From Aedoeadaptatus ivorii (GTDB lineage Bacteria > Bacillota > Clostridia > Tissierellales > Peptoniphilaceae): a stretch of 64,000 bases of DNA. The notes below the pieces were generated by a model. The model saw nothing but the letters and a program-made list of their open reading frames with translations, searched no databases and was not told the DNA's origin. Both the position numbers and the translations under genes were made by a program. This document shows positions 16,915 to 26,024 of this stretch, one piece after another; position 1 is the first letter of the stretch; every line of letters starts with the position of its first letter. The stretch is taken from the NCBI RefSeq assembly GCF_030815095.1, contig NZ_JAUSWF010000004.1, forward strand, positions 62,001 through 126,000. Direction: 5' to 3'.

Positions 16915-17756
16915 GGCTTCCTTCCTTTCTCTCTTTCCGACACAAATAACAACTGCTGCACATAGCCCGCATAGGGGCCGAATCGCCGCACGCCGTAGCG
17001 GCACATCGCCTCGCGGGAAGGAAATTCCCCGAAGCGCGCCATCGCCTTGGCGATCCAGGTATCCACGGGAAAGGCGTCGAGCTTGCCGTAGCCGAAGAGC
17101 AAAATACAATCGGCGACCTTGGGTCCCACGCCCGAAAGCGTCTTCAAATACGCCTTCGCCTCGGCATAGGACAGGTCGTACGGGGCGTTTATATCGAATG
17201 CGCCCGATGCGACCTTCTCGGCCGTCTCGACGAGATAGCGGTCGCGGTAGCCCGCCCCCAGCGCCCGCAGATGCGCCGGATCCAGGGCCGCCGTCGCTGC
17301 GGGAGAGGGCAGGGCGAATGCCGCCCTCCCTTCGTATTCCGCCAGTTGCTCGCCATAGGTCTCGGCCAGGGCGAGGACGGTGTTTTGAATCCGCCCGAAG
17401 TGGTTGTTCGCCGAGAGGATAAAGGCGACGATCGCCTCCCAGGGATCTTGCCGCAGAATTCGAAGGGATAGGTAGGCGCGAAGATCACGGAGATCCTCCG
17501 CTTCTAAAATATGCCGGCGGATCGGGCCGTAATTTCGCCCGGCGTCGACAAAGCGGCGAAAGCGGTCCCGATCTCCCACCAGACCCTCTTTCGTGAGGAA
17601 AAAGGCGTCCGCGCCGTTTGCCATGGCGACGACGCCATTTTCTTCTTTCCAATGGAAGTACTGCCCGCTGTTTAGCAGACTCTGTAAGGCTTTGTTCACG
17701 TCGATCCGCTCGTTTCTAAGTAAATCGGTATAAAAATAAGGGCGTGGTCGTACCAC
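16911..17756 (-). CDS. 8-oxoguanine DNA glycosylase/AP lyase (OGG1-type)
   Basis: 281 residues. The C-terminal HhH-GPD domain is clear: LKTLSGVGPKVADC at 204-217 with Lys213 as Schiff-base nucleophile and Asp232 in FPVDTWI as the activating residue. The N-terminal part (YFHWKEENGVVAM) matches the OGG N-domain. It excises oxidised guanine from DNA. Partner of the DUF554 gene in a two-gene unit, 9 bases after rex. Confidence 0.92.
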   Translation of the reverse strand: MVRPRPYFYTDLLRNERIDVNKALQSLLNSGQYFHWKEENGVVAMANGADAFFLTKEGLVGDRDRFRRFVDAGRNYGPIRRHILEAEDLRDLRAYLSLRILRQDPWEAIVAFILSANNHFGRIQNTVLALAETYGEQLAEYEGRAAFALPSPAATAALDPAHLRALGAGYRDRYLVETAEKVASGAFDINAPYDLSYAEAKAYLKTLSGVGPKVADCILLFGYGKLDAFPVDTWIAKAMARFGEFPSREAMCRYGVRRFGPYAGYVQQLLFVSEREKGRKP

Positions 17757-17765
17757 CCGCCCCTG

Positions 17766-18419
17766 TTATCGATCCTGTTCCGTCAGATAATAGCTCAATG
17801 TCAAAAGGCTGTCCGTCAGACGAATGTTCTCGACGATCACATCTTCCGGCGCCTCCAGATCCTCCGGCGCGAAGTTCCAGATGCCGCGAATCCCCGCCGC
17901 CACCAGGCGATCGGCGACGGCCTGTGCCCCGATCTTCGGCAAGGTCAAGATGGCGACGCTGACTTCGGGATGTTTCTTCAAAAACTCCTCGAGCCGCGCG
18001 ACGGATTTTACCTTGTGCTCGCCGATATGGGTGCCGACCACGCGCTCGTCGCGGTCGAACATGGCGACGATCTCGAATCCGCTCTCCAAAAATCCGCGGT
18101 AGTTGCTGATGACGCTCCCCAAACGCCCCGACCCGATAATTACGGTCTTATAGACAGTCGAGATGCCCAATATATTTTCCAGTTCGGATTTGAGTACGGT
18201 TACCTTATAGCCGTAGCCCTGTTGCCCGAATCCCCCGAAGTTGTTCAGGTCCTGGCGAATCTGCGAGGCGGTAAAGCCGGTTAAGTCGCTCAGTTCCTGC
18301 GAAGAGATGCGGTCTTCTCCTTTTTCGTGGAGTTCGCTTAAATATCTATGGTATTTCGGCAACCGACGGATGACGGTTTCCGATACTTTATTCTTTGTAT
18401 TTTCTGCCACTTCTATCAC
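17766..18419 (-). CDS. rex: redox-sensing transcriptional repressor Rex
   Basis: 217 residues. N-terminal winged helix (RRLPKYHRYLSELHEKG, SSQELSDLTGFTASQIRQDLNNFG, residues 18-63) binds operators; the Rossmann domain opens with VIIGSGRLGSVISNY near 93-107 and binds NADH/NAD+. High NADH releases Rex and derepresses fermentation genes. A candidate target, the thlA promoter, lies at 31692-31754. Confidence 0.97.
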   Translation of the reverse strand: MIEVAENTKNKVSETVIRRLPKYHRYLSELHEKGEDRISSQELSDLTGFTASQIRQDLNNFGGFGQQGYGYKVTVLKSELENILGISTVYKTVIIGSGRLGSVISNYRGFLESGFEIVAMFDRDERVVGTHIGEHKVKSVARLEEFLKKHPEVSVAILTLPKIGAQAVADRLVAAGIRGIWNFAPEDLEAPEDVIVENIRLTDSLLTLSYYLTEQDR

Positions 18420-18573
18420 CTTTCAACGTACTGTCGGAGGCATGAACCTAATTCCCTCTCATTATAGTATACAGAAGTCCATCTCGTTTGAAAAGACTTT
18501 CACATATAAATCACAGGCGCTTTTTCTGCCGCCCGTTTTCTGCTATGATACCTGTAGATTAGGGAGGAATACA

Positions 18574-20472
18574 ATGGCAATCGTATCGGCGCGCAATTTG
18601 ACAAAGACCTTTTACATAGAGCCCATTTTCGAGGGCATCGGCTTTCGAATCGAAGAGGGCGAAAAGATCGGACTGATCGGCAACAACGGCAGCGGAAAGA
18701 CGACCTTGATGGAGATTTTGGCGGGCACACTGAGCCCCGACGAAGGGGAACTCGCTTTCGCCAAGGACCTGCACATCGGCTATCTGTCGCAGCACGTCGC
18801 CGTCACCCCCGGAGCGAGCATATACGAGGAGTGTATGGCGTCGTTTCGCGCGGTGATCGAGATCGAACACGAAATGCGCCGCATGGAAGAGGAGATGGCG
18901 CATTTGGAAGGAGACGCGCTCGAGTCGCTGATCCACCGCTACCAAAATGCGCGCGATCTCTACGAAGAGAGCGGCGGCTACGCCCGCGAAAGCGCCGTAT
19001 TGGGAGCGCTGCGGGGGCTGGGCTTTTCGGAAGCGGAAATGCAGATGGACGCCTCTACCCTATCCGGCGGCCAAAAATCCCGCCTCGCCCTCGCCAAGCT
19101 GCTCTTGCACCGTCCCGATCTCCTGTTGCTGGACGAGCCCACCAACCACCTGGATATGGAGTCGATCGCCTGGCTCGAAAAATTCCTGAAGGCCTTTGGC
19201 GGCGCCGTGGTGGTCATCAGCCACGACCGCTACTTTCTCGACAATGTGGCGGATCACATCTTGTTTTTACACGACAAGCGCCTCGACGGCTATCGGGGGA
19301 ATTACACCAACTTTGTGCGCCGCCGTCGCGAAGAAGTGGCGCGGCAAAAACACGCCTATGAAATGCAGCAGCGGGAAATCAAGCGCCAGGAAGAAATCAT
19401 AAAGCGCTACAGTTCCTGGAACCGGGAGAGGAGCGTAAAGGCCGCCCGCAGCCGGCAAAAACAGTTGGATAAGGTAGAGCGGCTCGAAGACGTCACCGCA
19501 AGCCGCACCATGACCCTCGCCTTCGAAACCGAAAAAGAGAGCGGAAAAGACGTCCTCCTCCTGGAAGAGGCGGGAAAGGCATTCGGCGAAAAGACGCTAT
19601 TCTCGCACGTGTCCTTTCCCGTCTATAAGGGCGAGCGCGTGGGGCTGATCGGCCCCAACGGAATCGGAAAGAGTACGCTCTTTAAGATGATCCTCAAAGA
19701 GACCGACACCACCGAAGGCACCGTGCACCTCGGCAAGGGCGTCGAGATCGCCTATTTCGACCAGGAGATGGCGACCTTGGACGATGCCAAGACGGTGGCC
19801 GAGGAGCTCTGGGATCGCAATCCGAAGCTCGACCGGTTTCAGATCCGCTCGTATTTGGCGCGCTTTCTCTTTACCGGCGACGACTTGGAAAAACAGGTGG
19901 GGGACCTTTCCGGCGGGGAAAAGGGACGGCTTTCGCTGTTGATCGTCATGCTGAGCGGCGCGAATTTTCTCTTGCTGGACGAGCCCACCAACCACCTGGA
20001 TATCGACAGCAAGGAAGCGCTGGAAGATGCCCTCAAGGACTACACGGGCACGGTGCTTACCATCAGCCACGACCGCTATTTCTTAAACAGCGTCACCGAC
20101 AAGACCGTCTGCCTGCTAAAAGACGGGGTCTTTCTCGTCGAGGGCAATTACGATTACTTCCTCGAAAAGTGGGAGGCCGCCCACGAAGAACCGGAAGAGG
20201 AGGAGGCGGTCTCCAAGACGCAGATCGCTAAGGAAAAGAAAAAAAACCGCGCGCGCCAAAAAAACGAGCGCAAGCGCCGGGCGGCGGTGCGCAAGCTGGA
20301 GGAGGAAATCGCAACCCTCGAGGCGGATCTGCAAGCGCTGGATGCGGCGCTCGCAGAACCCGAAACCTATGCGGATCACGAGCGCGCCCTTTCCCTTGCC
20401 GCCGATCGCGAGCGACTGCAAGAGGCGCTCGATCAAAAATACGAAGAATGGATGGAATCTTCCGAAGCGTAG
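18574..20472 (+). CDS. ydiF: ABC-F ATPase (YdiF-type)
   Basis: 632 residues from the ATG at 18574 behind GGGAGG; a longer frame exists upstream but has no ribosome site and overlaps rex. It has two ABC modules without membrane helices: Walker A at 36-43 (GNNGSGKT), signature LSGGQKSR, Walker B LLLLDEPTNH, then the charged inter-domain linker (about 240-320), a second Walker A GPNGIGKST and LSGGEKGR. The C-terminal 80 residues are a basic coiled coil. ABC-F proteins act on the ribosomal E site. Position beside rex and tsaD matches Bacillus ydiF. Confidence 0.93.
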   Translation: MAIVSARNLTKTFYIEPIFEGIGFRIEEGEKIGLIGNNGSGKTTLMEILAGTLSPDEGELAFAKDLHIGYLSQHVAVTPGASIYEECMASFRAVIEIEHEMRRMEEEMAHLEGDALESLIHRYQNARDLYEESGGYARESAVLGALRGLGFSEAEMQMDASTLSGGQKSRLALAKLLLHRPDLLLLDEPTNHLDMESIAWLEKFLKAFGGAVVVISHDRYFLDNVADHILFLHDKRLDGYRGNYTNFVRRRREEVARQKHAYEMQQREIKRQEEIIKRYSSWNRERSVKAARSRQKQLDKVERLEDVTASRTMTLAFETEKESGKDVLLLEEAGKAFGEKTLFSHVSFPVYKGERVGLIGPNGIGKSTLFKMILKETDTTEGTVHLGKGVEIAYFDQEMATLDDAKTVAEELWDRNPKLDRFQIRSYLARFLFTGDDLEKQVGDLSGGEKGRLSLLIVMLSGANFLLLDEPTNHLDIDSKEALEDALKDYTGTVLTISHDRYFLNSVTDKTVCLLKDGVFLVEGNYDYFLEKWEAAHEEPEEEEAVSKTQIAKEKKKNRARQKNERKRRAAVRKLEEEIATLEADLQALDAALAEPETYADHERALSLAADRERLQEALDQKYEEWMESSEA

Positions 20473-20490
20473 TGCGCTTCGGATTTTTTT
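20461..20490 (+). terminator. terminator overlapping the end of ydiF
   Basis: TCCGAAGCG / CGCTTCGGA stem, followed by seven T. The left arm contains the last codons of the ABC-F gene. Confidence 0.9.
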
Positions 20491-20624
20491 GTGCGCCGTT
20501 TACACGCCCTTAAAGCGGGCTTTGTAAGGGAAAAGGCCTTCCAAATTTCTAAGTTGCACTTTTTTCCCTTATCTTCCCCATTCTCAATGCTCTTTGCCAT
20601 TTCCGCGGACGGCGAGAAATTCCG

Positions 20625-20748
20625 CAATCCACATCTTTCCCACAGTATGCACAGAGTTATGCACATCTCCACCGTGGATTTCTCGACATTCCACAGAGTT
20701 ATCCACTTTATCCACAGACTTATACACGAATTACCCACAGTTTTCACA
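20625..20748 (+). other. cluster of about ten DnaA boxes in one orientation
   Basis: Nine-mers close to TTATCCACA start at 20625, 20636, 20645, 20657, 20687, 20699, 20708, 20720, 20731 and 20740. The one at 20708 is perfect; 20657 (TTATGCACA), 20699 (TTATCCACT) and 20731 (TTACCCACA) have one mismatch; the others two, the last three. All read on the plus strand with 9-12 base steps and one 30-base gap, close to helical phasing. It lies in a gene-free gap between ydiF and tsaD. No dnaA or dnaN is nearby, so a DnaA-titrating cluster fits better than an origin. Confidence 0.8.
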
Positions 20749-20906
20749 CGACATTGTGCCCGTCATATTTTTCTCGAAGAGAGCGGAGCATTCTGCGATT
20801 TTCCCGCAACCTTGCACTATTTTTCCCTTGCGCCCGTTGATTCTCAATATCGATGCGTAAAATTTCGGTAAAATTGCGCCTGCCGATTCTCTAGGAAAAA
20901 TGCCCA

Positions 20907-20931
20907 CAAAAAAAGCGGGGTGTCCCGCTTT
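20907..20931 (-). terminator. terminator of the tsaE-tsaB-rimI-tsaD operon
   Basis: Minus-strand AAAGCGGG-ACAC-CCCGCTTT followed by a T run. Confidence 0.85.
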
Positions 20932-20934
20932 GTA

Positions 20935-21930
20935 TCAATCTAAGCCCAGATTGGGATCGGCAAAGATCGGACTGTCTTCTCCCTTTTTGTAGCTGTAATA
21001 GCCCACGGAGGCGATCATGGCGCCGTTGTCGGTGCACAACACGGGGTCGGGATAGTAGATCGAGATTCCCTGTCGCGCGCCCCGCGCTTCCATGGCGCGA
21101 CGCAGACCCGAGTTGGCGCTCACGCCGCCGGCGAGGACGATAGTCTTCTCGCCCAGCGCTTCGGCGAGGCGGAAGGTCTTTTCCACCAGCACGTCCACCA
21201 CCGCCTGCTGAAAAGAGGCGGCCATATTTTCTATCACAATCTCTTCGCCCTTTTGTCTGTGTTTGTTGATTTCGTTTAAGACGGCGGTCTTGAGCCCCGA
21301 GAAGCTGAAATCGTAGCTGTCCGCCTCCAACATCACCCGGGGCAGATCGTAGGTCTCTTCGCCCTTTTGGGCGAGTCGGTCGATCACCGGTCCGCCGGGA
21401 TAGCCGATCTCCATCGCCCGGGCGACTTTGTCGAAGGCCTCCCCGGCGGCATCGTCGCGCGTCTTTCCGTAGAGGGTAAAGTCGATATAGTCGTGTACGT
21501 GGATCAGATAACTGTGCCCGCCCGATACGATCAGCCCCACAAAGGGCGGCTCGAGATCCGCATGGGTCAGGTAGTTGGCGCAGATATGCCCGCGGATGTG
21601 GTTGACCCCCACAAAGGGTTTGTTCGTCGCCAAGGCGAGGCCGCGCCCGGCGGTAAGGCCCACCAAAAGCGCGCCAATAAGCCCCGGACCCCGGGTGGCG
21701 GCGATCACGTCGATATCGGCGAGATCCACCCCCGCTTCTTCCAAGGCGAGATCGAGCATGGGCAAAATGGCGGAGACGTGCTTTCGCGAAGCGATCTCGG
21801 GCACCACGCCGCCGAAGAGGCGATGGATCTCGATTTGCGAGGAGATCATATTCGACAGAATCTTGCGCCCGTCTTCCACCACCGCGACGGAGGTCTCGTC
21901 GCAGGAGGATTCGATTCCCAAAGTCAACAT
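20935..21930 (-). CDS. tsaD: tRNA t6A37 threonylcarbamoyltransferase TsaD
   Basis: 331 residues of the Kae1/Gcp family. It transfers the threonylcarbamoyl group to A37 of ANN-decoding tRNAs together with TsaB and TsaE. GIESSCDETSVAVV opens the ASKHA fold, and His111 and His115 in NHIRGH bind the metal. GGVSANSGLR near 265 is also typical. It follows rimI after one base. Confidence 0.97.
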   Translation of the reverse strand: MLTLGIESSCDETSVAVVEDGRKILSNMISSQIEIHRLFGGVVPEIASRKHVSAILPMLDLALEEAGVDLADIDVIAATRGPGLIGALLVGLTAGRGLALATNKPFVGVNHIRGHICANYLTHADLEPPFVGLIVSGGHSYLIHVHDYIDFTLYGKTRDDAAGEAFDKVARAMEIGYPGGPVIDRLAQKGEETYDLPRVMLEADSYDFSFSGLKTAVLNEINKHRQKGEEIVIENMAASFQQAVVDVLVEKTFRLAEALGEKTIVLAGGVSANSGLRRAMEARGARQGISIYYPDPVLCTDNGAMIASVGYYSYKKGEDSPIFADPNLGLD

Positions 21931-21931
21931 A

Positions 21932-22375
21932 TTACCACCTCTTCCAATAGATCAAGCCGTCGCGTTTTACGTCGGCGTAGTAGTTCTTGCGCACGCCCTC
22001 CACCCGAAAGCCCAAAGATTCGTAGAGGACGATGGCGGGGTAGTTGTCGTCGCGCACCTCGAGGGTGGCGCTCGTCATCTCTTTTTCATACAGGGAAAAC
22101 AGATAGTGGTTCATCATATAGCGCCCGTAGCCGTTGTTGCGGAACTCTTCTCGAATGGCGACATTGCCGATATGTGCCTCGTCGCCCAAGAGAAAGGCGC
22201 CCACATAGCCGATCACCACGTCGTGATAGAGGAGCACCTCGTAATAGGCGAGGGGATTTTCCAGTTCGCGCTTCCAACCCCCTTCGGTCCAGGGATTGGT
22301 AAAGCTCTCCTGCTCGATGGCGATAATCTCGTCGAGATCCGCCTCATTCGCTTGTCGCATTGTCAGATTGTCCAT
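21932..22375 (-). CDS. rimI: ribosomal protein-alanine N-acetyltransferase (GNAT)
   Basis: 147 residues from the ATG at 22375 behind AGGAGG; an upstream in-frame ATG lies inside tsaB without a ribosome site. It is a GNAT fold: EQESFTNPW near 21-29 is the RimI signature, RNNGYGRYMMNHYL near 77-90 carries the acetyl-CoA pyrophosphate loop, and YESLGFRVEG follows. It overlaps tsaB by 32 bases, in the usual t6A gene order. Confidence 0.92.
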   Translation of the reverse strand: MDNLTMRQANEADLDEIIAIEQESFTNPWTEGGWKRELENPLAYYEVLLYHDVVIGYVGAFLLGDEAHIGNVAIREEFRNNGYGRYMMNHYLFSLYEKEMTSATLEVRDDNYPAIVLYESLGFRVEGVRKNYYADVKRDGLIYWKRW

Positions 22376-23057
22376 GTTTCCTCCTGTATTCCCGCATCGC
22401 CTGGGACGGCCGCAGATAATTGGGCTCCAGGGCATAGGGATTGTCCGGCCCCTTTTCGCGGTAGCGCGCCTCGGCGAGATAGGCGATGTATTCCGCCCGC
22501 ACCTTTCCCAAGGGGTCGGGATAGAGCACGAAATCCGGACGCGCCGCGGCGAAGTCGTCGCGATACGACAAGAGCCCGTCGCCCAAGAGCACCGCGCCCT
22601 CGCTCGCCGCTTCCGCCACCGCCTCTACCGAGCGGGCGTTGTCTTCGCTGATGCGCAACAGCCGTCCGCCCGCGCCGCGCCGAAAGCGGCTGCAGTAGAC
22701 GCGATTTCGGCGGGCGTCGAGTACGGGGATAATCTCCTCCCCTTCCGCCGCCTGCGACGCAAGCGCCTCGAGGGTCGATACCCCCACCAGGGGAATGTTC
22801 GAAGCGCGGGAGAGGATTTTGGCGAGTACCACCGAAATCCGAAGGCCCGTAAACGAGCCGGGCCCCGTCCCCGTCGCGATCAGATCCATATCGGCGATCT
22901 TCAGGTCCAAACCGTTTAACATTCCCTCGATCATGCCGATTAGGGTCTCGGAGTGAGACAGCGTACTGTTGATCGCGGATTGGGCGAGCTTTTTTCCGTC
23001 TTCGACGACGGCACAGGTCGCCTCCATCGTGGCGGTATCAAAGGCGAGTGTCTTCAT
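22344..23057 (-). CDS. tsaB: t6A biosynthesis protein TsaB
   Basis: 237 residues, an inactive ASKHA paralogue of TsaD that scaffolds the t6A complex. LAFDTATMEATCAVV at the start and GTGPGSFTGLRI near 63-74 are the family marks; the metal-binding histidines of TsaD are missing, as expected. It overlaps tsaE by 20 bases. Confidence 0.95.
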   Translation of the reverse strand: MKTLAFDTATMEATCAVVEDGKKLAQSAINSTLSHSETLIGMIEGMLNGLDLKIADMDLIATGTGPGSFTGLRISVVLAKILSRASNIPLVGVSTLEALASQAAEGEEIIPVLDARRNRVYCSRFRRGAGGRLLRISEDNARSVEAVAEAASEGAVLLGDGLLSYRDDFAAARPDFVLYPDPLGKVRAEYIAYLAEARYREKGPDNPYALEPNYLRPSQAMREYRRKHGQSDNATSE

Positions 23058-23502
23058 ACTTCGCCACCTCCTGTTCCAATTCCTTGCCCCGCGGCCCCAC
23101 GCCCTTTGCGGTGATTTCTCGGGTGGTTTCGTCGATCCGCCGAAATTCGAGGACCAAATAATTTTCGGGCAGGCTCTCTTCGATCAAATTCGCCCACTCG
23201 ATGGCCGACACCGCGGCATCGCCCAACAAATCCTCGCCGCCCACCTGAAAGAAATCCTCCTCGTCGCGGAGGCGGTACGCGTCGAAATGGTAAAGCGGCG
23301 GATCGCCCTTATAAATATTTACGATGGCAAAGGTGGCGCTGGTCACATCGCCGTGAAAGCCCATGCCCTCCGCGAGCGCCTTGACGAAGGTGGTCTTTCC
23401 CGTGCCCAAATCGCCGATGAGGGCGAGAATATCATAAGCCTTGACCCGCTCTCCCAAATAGCGGCCCAATGCTTCGGTTTTGTCTTGTCCGTTGAGTATC
23501 AT
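23038..23502 (-). CDS. tsaE: t6A biosynthesis ATPase TsaE
   Basis: 154 residues. P-loop GDLGTGKT at 30-37, followed by VTSATFAIVNIY and the YHFDAYRL motif near 72-79. It binds the TsaB-TsaD dimer and resets the enzyme by ATP hydrolysis. First gene of the four-gene leftward operon. Confidence 0.96.
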   Translation of the reverse strand: MILNGQDKTEALGRYLGERVKAYDILALIGDLGTGKTTFVKALAEGMGFHGDVTSATFAIVNIYKGDPPLYHFDAYRLRDEEDFFQVGGEDLLGDAAVSAIEWANLIEESLPENYLVLEFRRIDETTREITAKGVGPRGKELEQEVAKYEDTRL

Positions 23503-23633
23503 AGCTTCCCTCCTAAACTGTAATTATATCCAATTTTGGCGACAGAAAAAAGCGGCGACAGGCTTTTGGCATCTGTCTCGAGGATTCGGGGCGAATTCGG
23601 GTATCTTTTGAACGATCTATAAAGGAGGTAGCT

Positions 23634-24008
23634 ATGCAAACACTGACCGTACGACTCTATGTCGACGACCCCGATGCCGCATCGTACTTTTATCTCGACC
23701 TGTTTCGCGCATCGATCGTCCATCGATTCGAATACGAGGGAAGGGCCGATCGGATCGAGATGGAAATCGAAGGCGTGCCCTTTACGCTGATTTGCTATCC
23801 GGGTCCCAAAATCCCCGCGAACTGCCTGGAATTTCAAATGGCAGTCGAAAAGGACCGGCTCGCTTCCCTCTATGCGGATGCCCTGGAACGGGACGCCGTC
23901 GCCATAGAAGCGCCCGCCACGTGCACCGAAGTGTGGGAGACGACGGCGTGCTTCGACGATCCCTTCGGTTTTCGCTGGAATCTCTATCACAAAGACGACG
24001 AGATATAA
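23634..24008 (+). CDS. VOC-superfamily protein (glyoxalase/PhnB-like)
   Basis: 124 residues with the paired beta-alpha-beta-beta-beta modules of vicinal-oxygen-chelate proteins: TVRLYVDDPDAASYFYLDLF at the start, a LEFQM strand near 70 and the closing FDDPFGFRWNLYHKD at 106-120. The substrate cannot be told; antibiotic-resistance and demethylubiquinone-like proteins share the fold. AAAGGAGG precedes the ATG. Single gene, convergent with the nitroreductase. Confidence 0.8.
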   Translation: MQTLTVRLYVDDPDAASYFYLDLFRASIVHRFEYEGRADRIEMEIEGVPFTLICYPGPKIPANCLEFQMAVEKDRLASLYADALERDAVAIEAPATCTEVWETTACFDDPFGFRWNLYHKDDEI

Positions 24009-24037
24009 AAAACGCCCTCCGAGAGGAGGGCCCTTTT
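24007..24037. terminator. bidirectional terminator between VOC gene and nitroreductase
   Basis: GCCCTCC-GAGA-GGAGGGC with A and T runs at both sides; it overlaps both stop codons. Confidence 0.85.
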
Positions 24038-24560
24038 ACTGTCCGAATCGCTCGTCGTGGCGGGGACTGTCCGCGCGCTCTTTTCGGGCGGTCGGCGTCT
24101 CGGCGGGATGGCCCACGGCAAGAACGCAGCCGACATAATATCTATCCGGCACATCCAGGAGCTTGCGCACATACTCGGCGCTTTCGATCCCATCTTGGGT
24201 GCGGGCGCCGTCGACATGGATCCAGCAGGAACCCAGACCCAGATCCGCCGCGGCATACTGCATAGTGATCGCGGCGATGGCGGCATCGTGGACATAGGTG
24301 CCCTTGCCATTTTCGGTATCGGCGAGTACCGCTATGGCGAGCGCCGCCCCGGCAAGTGGCGCACTGCCCACCGGCTTCAGCTCCGACAAAAGCGCGAGCG
24401 TCTTGGGATCGCGTACCATTACAAACTCCACAGGTCGGCGGTTCATCGCGGAGGGCGCATTCAATGCCGCCTCGGCGATCAGATCCATATCTTTGATATC
24501 CACCGGCTCGTCGGTGAATTTTCGAATACTTCTGCGCCTTTCGGCCAAATCCAAAAACAT
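24036..24560 (-). CDS. nitroreductase family protein
   Basis: 174 residues of the FMN-dependent NAD(P)H oxidoreductase fold. RRSIRKFTDEPV at 9-20 binds FMN phosphate, NAPSAMNRRPVEFV near 34-47 lines the flavin, and DLGLGSCWIH near 106-115 is the conserved second flavin segment. Substrate unknown. A second family member with low identity lies at 28110. Confidence 0.88.
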   Translation of the reverse strand: MFLDLAERRRSIRKFTDEPVDIKDMDLIAEAALNAPSAMNRRPVEFVMVRDPKTLALLSELKPVGSAPLAGAALAIAVLADTENGKGTYVHDAAIAAITMQYAAADLGLGSCWIHVDGARTQDGIESAEYVRKLLDVPDRYYVGCVLAVGHPAETPTARKERADSPRHDERFGQ

Positions 24561-24850
24561 AGTATCACCTCGTATATTTTATACCCGAAAGTCGATCGGT
24601 TCTCCCGTTTGTACCGTCGAACGCCGCATTTCTATGTCTCTTTATGTAATATATGGGTAAGTTTTCGGTAATATAGGTGTTTTGCAGGCAAATCACTTGA
24701 ATGTACCGCCGCCCGAGAGTGTACTATTAGACACCGGAATCACAATTACAGGAATTGTTTCTAATTATTTTCCGATTCGTTGCCGGCGTACGAGTAGTTT
24801 TATATATTCAGACGCCCGATCCTTAGGACGTTTGTCAAAGGAGGATGATG
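24561..24850. other. 290-base gap with a probable promoter for the exported protein
   Basis: AT-rich and without a supportable gene. A TTGAAT at about 24698 and a TACTAT at about 24723 are possible promoter elements for the gene at 24851, but the spacing (19 bases) is not ideal. Confidence 0.35.
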
Positions 24851-26008
24851 ATGAAGAACAAAAAGAAAATTTTGTCCGTCGCACTGGCCGCTTCCCTCGC
24901 CCTGCAGATGAATGTGCCGGTAATCGCACATGCCGCCGAAGCCGATGCGCCGAAGCGCCCTGCCATCGGCAGCCGCCTTTCTGCGGGGATTTTGGACCTG
25001 TCCAATCAAACCATTGTCGGCAAATTGATCGCACGGCTCAAGGCCTACCAAGCGGAAACCACCGGCCCCCGCTACGAATTGGCAACGACGGCGATCGAAA
25101 GCACCACGATTGCGACGCGGGATCTGCGCATGAAGCCCGAGACGGTACACCGCCGCATCGGATTTGAAATCACCCGTGCGGTCGGCTATCTGGCAGACGT
25201 CTTCGCATCGAAAGACGCCATTCAAAAAGAAACCGAACGCCTACAAGCCGTCACCCAAGAAGGGATCGATTCCCCCGATCTGACCGCCGACGACTACGCC
25301 ACGATGTATATAAAAGAGGATTCCCTGCGGGTGGACATCCGCCAAGCGCGCAAATACCGCAGCCAAGAATTGGCCGGCCCCCTGAAAAAAGAACTCCGCC
25401 AAAAGCTCACCGAATATATCCACGATGCGGATCGTCTGTTGGCGAAAAACCGCATTACCACCGGCGAAGTTTGGGAATACGCGCTCCTCTTCCAACAACA
25501 GTTCCAAGAAATCAAGACCGCCAATGAAGGAATTTCCGCAGAAATCGCAGAAATCGACGCGGCCAAAGAAATCTTGGCAGAGGCCATCGAAAAGGGCACC
25601 GCACTCCGCAAAGAAGCCACCGGCACAGAACACGCAGAACTGCGCCGCGCATTGGGCAAGGCACTGGCCGAAGCACGCGCCGTAAAAAACGATGCTAGCG
25701 CCTCTAAGGAAGCCGTAGACGCACAAATCGAAGCCTTGGATGCGCTTTTAGAAACGGCAACCGATGCGCTCGCCACCGAATCTCCCGAAGAAGTCGCTGA
25801 AGACGCCGAAGAAGCCGTCGACGCGGAAGACAATGGCGAAGACGCGGCTATAGAAGGCGAAGAAACCGGAGAAGCCGAAGATAACGGCGAAGACGCAGCT
25901 GTAGAAGCCGAAGAAACCGGCGAAGACGCAGCCGCAAACAAAGAGACCGACGCGGAAGTCGAAGAAGCCGAAGTCGCACCCGACGTCGAAAAAGTGCCCG
26001 CCGAATAA
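24851..26008 (+). CDS. exported coiled-coil protein with acidic repeat tail
   Basis: Three ATGs in a row occur at 24845-24853; the third is chosen because it is about six bases from AAGGAGG, giving 385 residues. Residues 1-29 are a signal peptide (KNKKKILSVALAASLALQM, cleavage near AHA-A). The body, about 40-310, is strongly helical with regular Ala/Leu/Glu; one segment (SKEAVDAQIEALDALLETA) recalls FIVAR-type modules. The last 75 residues are almost only Glu, Asp, Ala, Gly and Val and contain a repeated EDNGEDAA unit. No LPXTG motif or membrane anchor is seen. Function unknown. Confidence 0.8.
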   Translation: MKNKKKILSVALAASLALQMNVPVIAHAAEADAPKRPAIGSRLSAGILDLSNQTIVGKLIARLKAYQAETTGPRYELATTAIESTTIATRDLRMKPETVHRRIGFEITRAVGYLADVFASKDAIQKETERLQAVTQEGIDSPDLTADDYATMYIKEDSLRVDIRQARKYRSQELAGPLKKELRQKLTEYIHDADRLLAKNRITTGEVWEYALLFQQQFQEIKTANEGISAEIAEIDAAKEILAEAIEKGTALRKEATGTEHAELRRALGKALAEARAVKNDASASKEAVDAQIEALDALLETATDALATESPEEVAEDAEEAVDAEDNGEDAAIEGEETGEAEDNGEDAAVEAEETGEDAAANKETDAEVEEAEVAPDVEKVPAE

Positions 26009-26024
26009 AACAAGGCAAAGCGCG

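Noticed and set aside
20581..20760. Chromosomal origin of replication
   Set aside because: Many DnaA boxes, but no dnaA, dnaN, rpmH or AT-rich unwinding element is adjacent; reported as a DnaA-box cluster instead.
22969..23523. 184-codon plus-strand frame over tsaE
   Set aside because: Shadow of tsaE/tsaB; composition and lack of a ribosome site argue against a gene.
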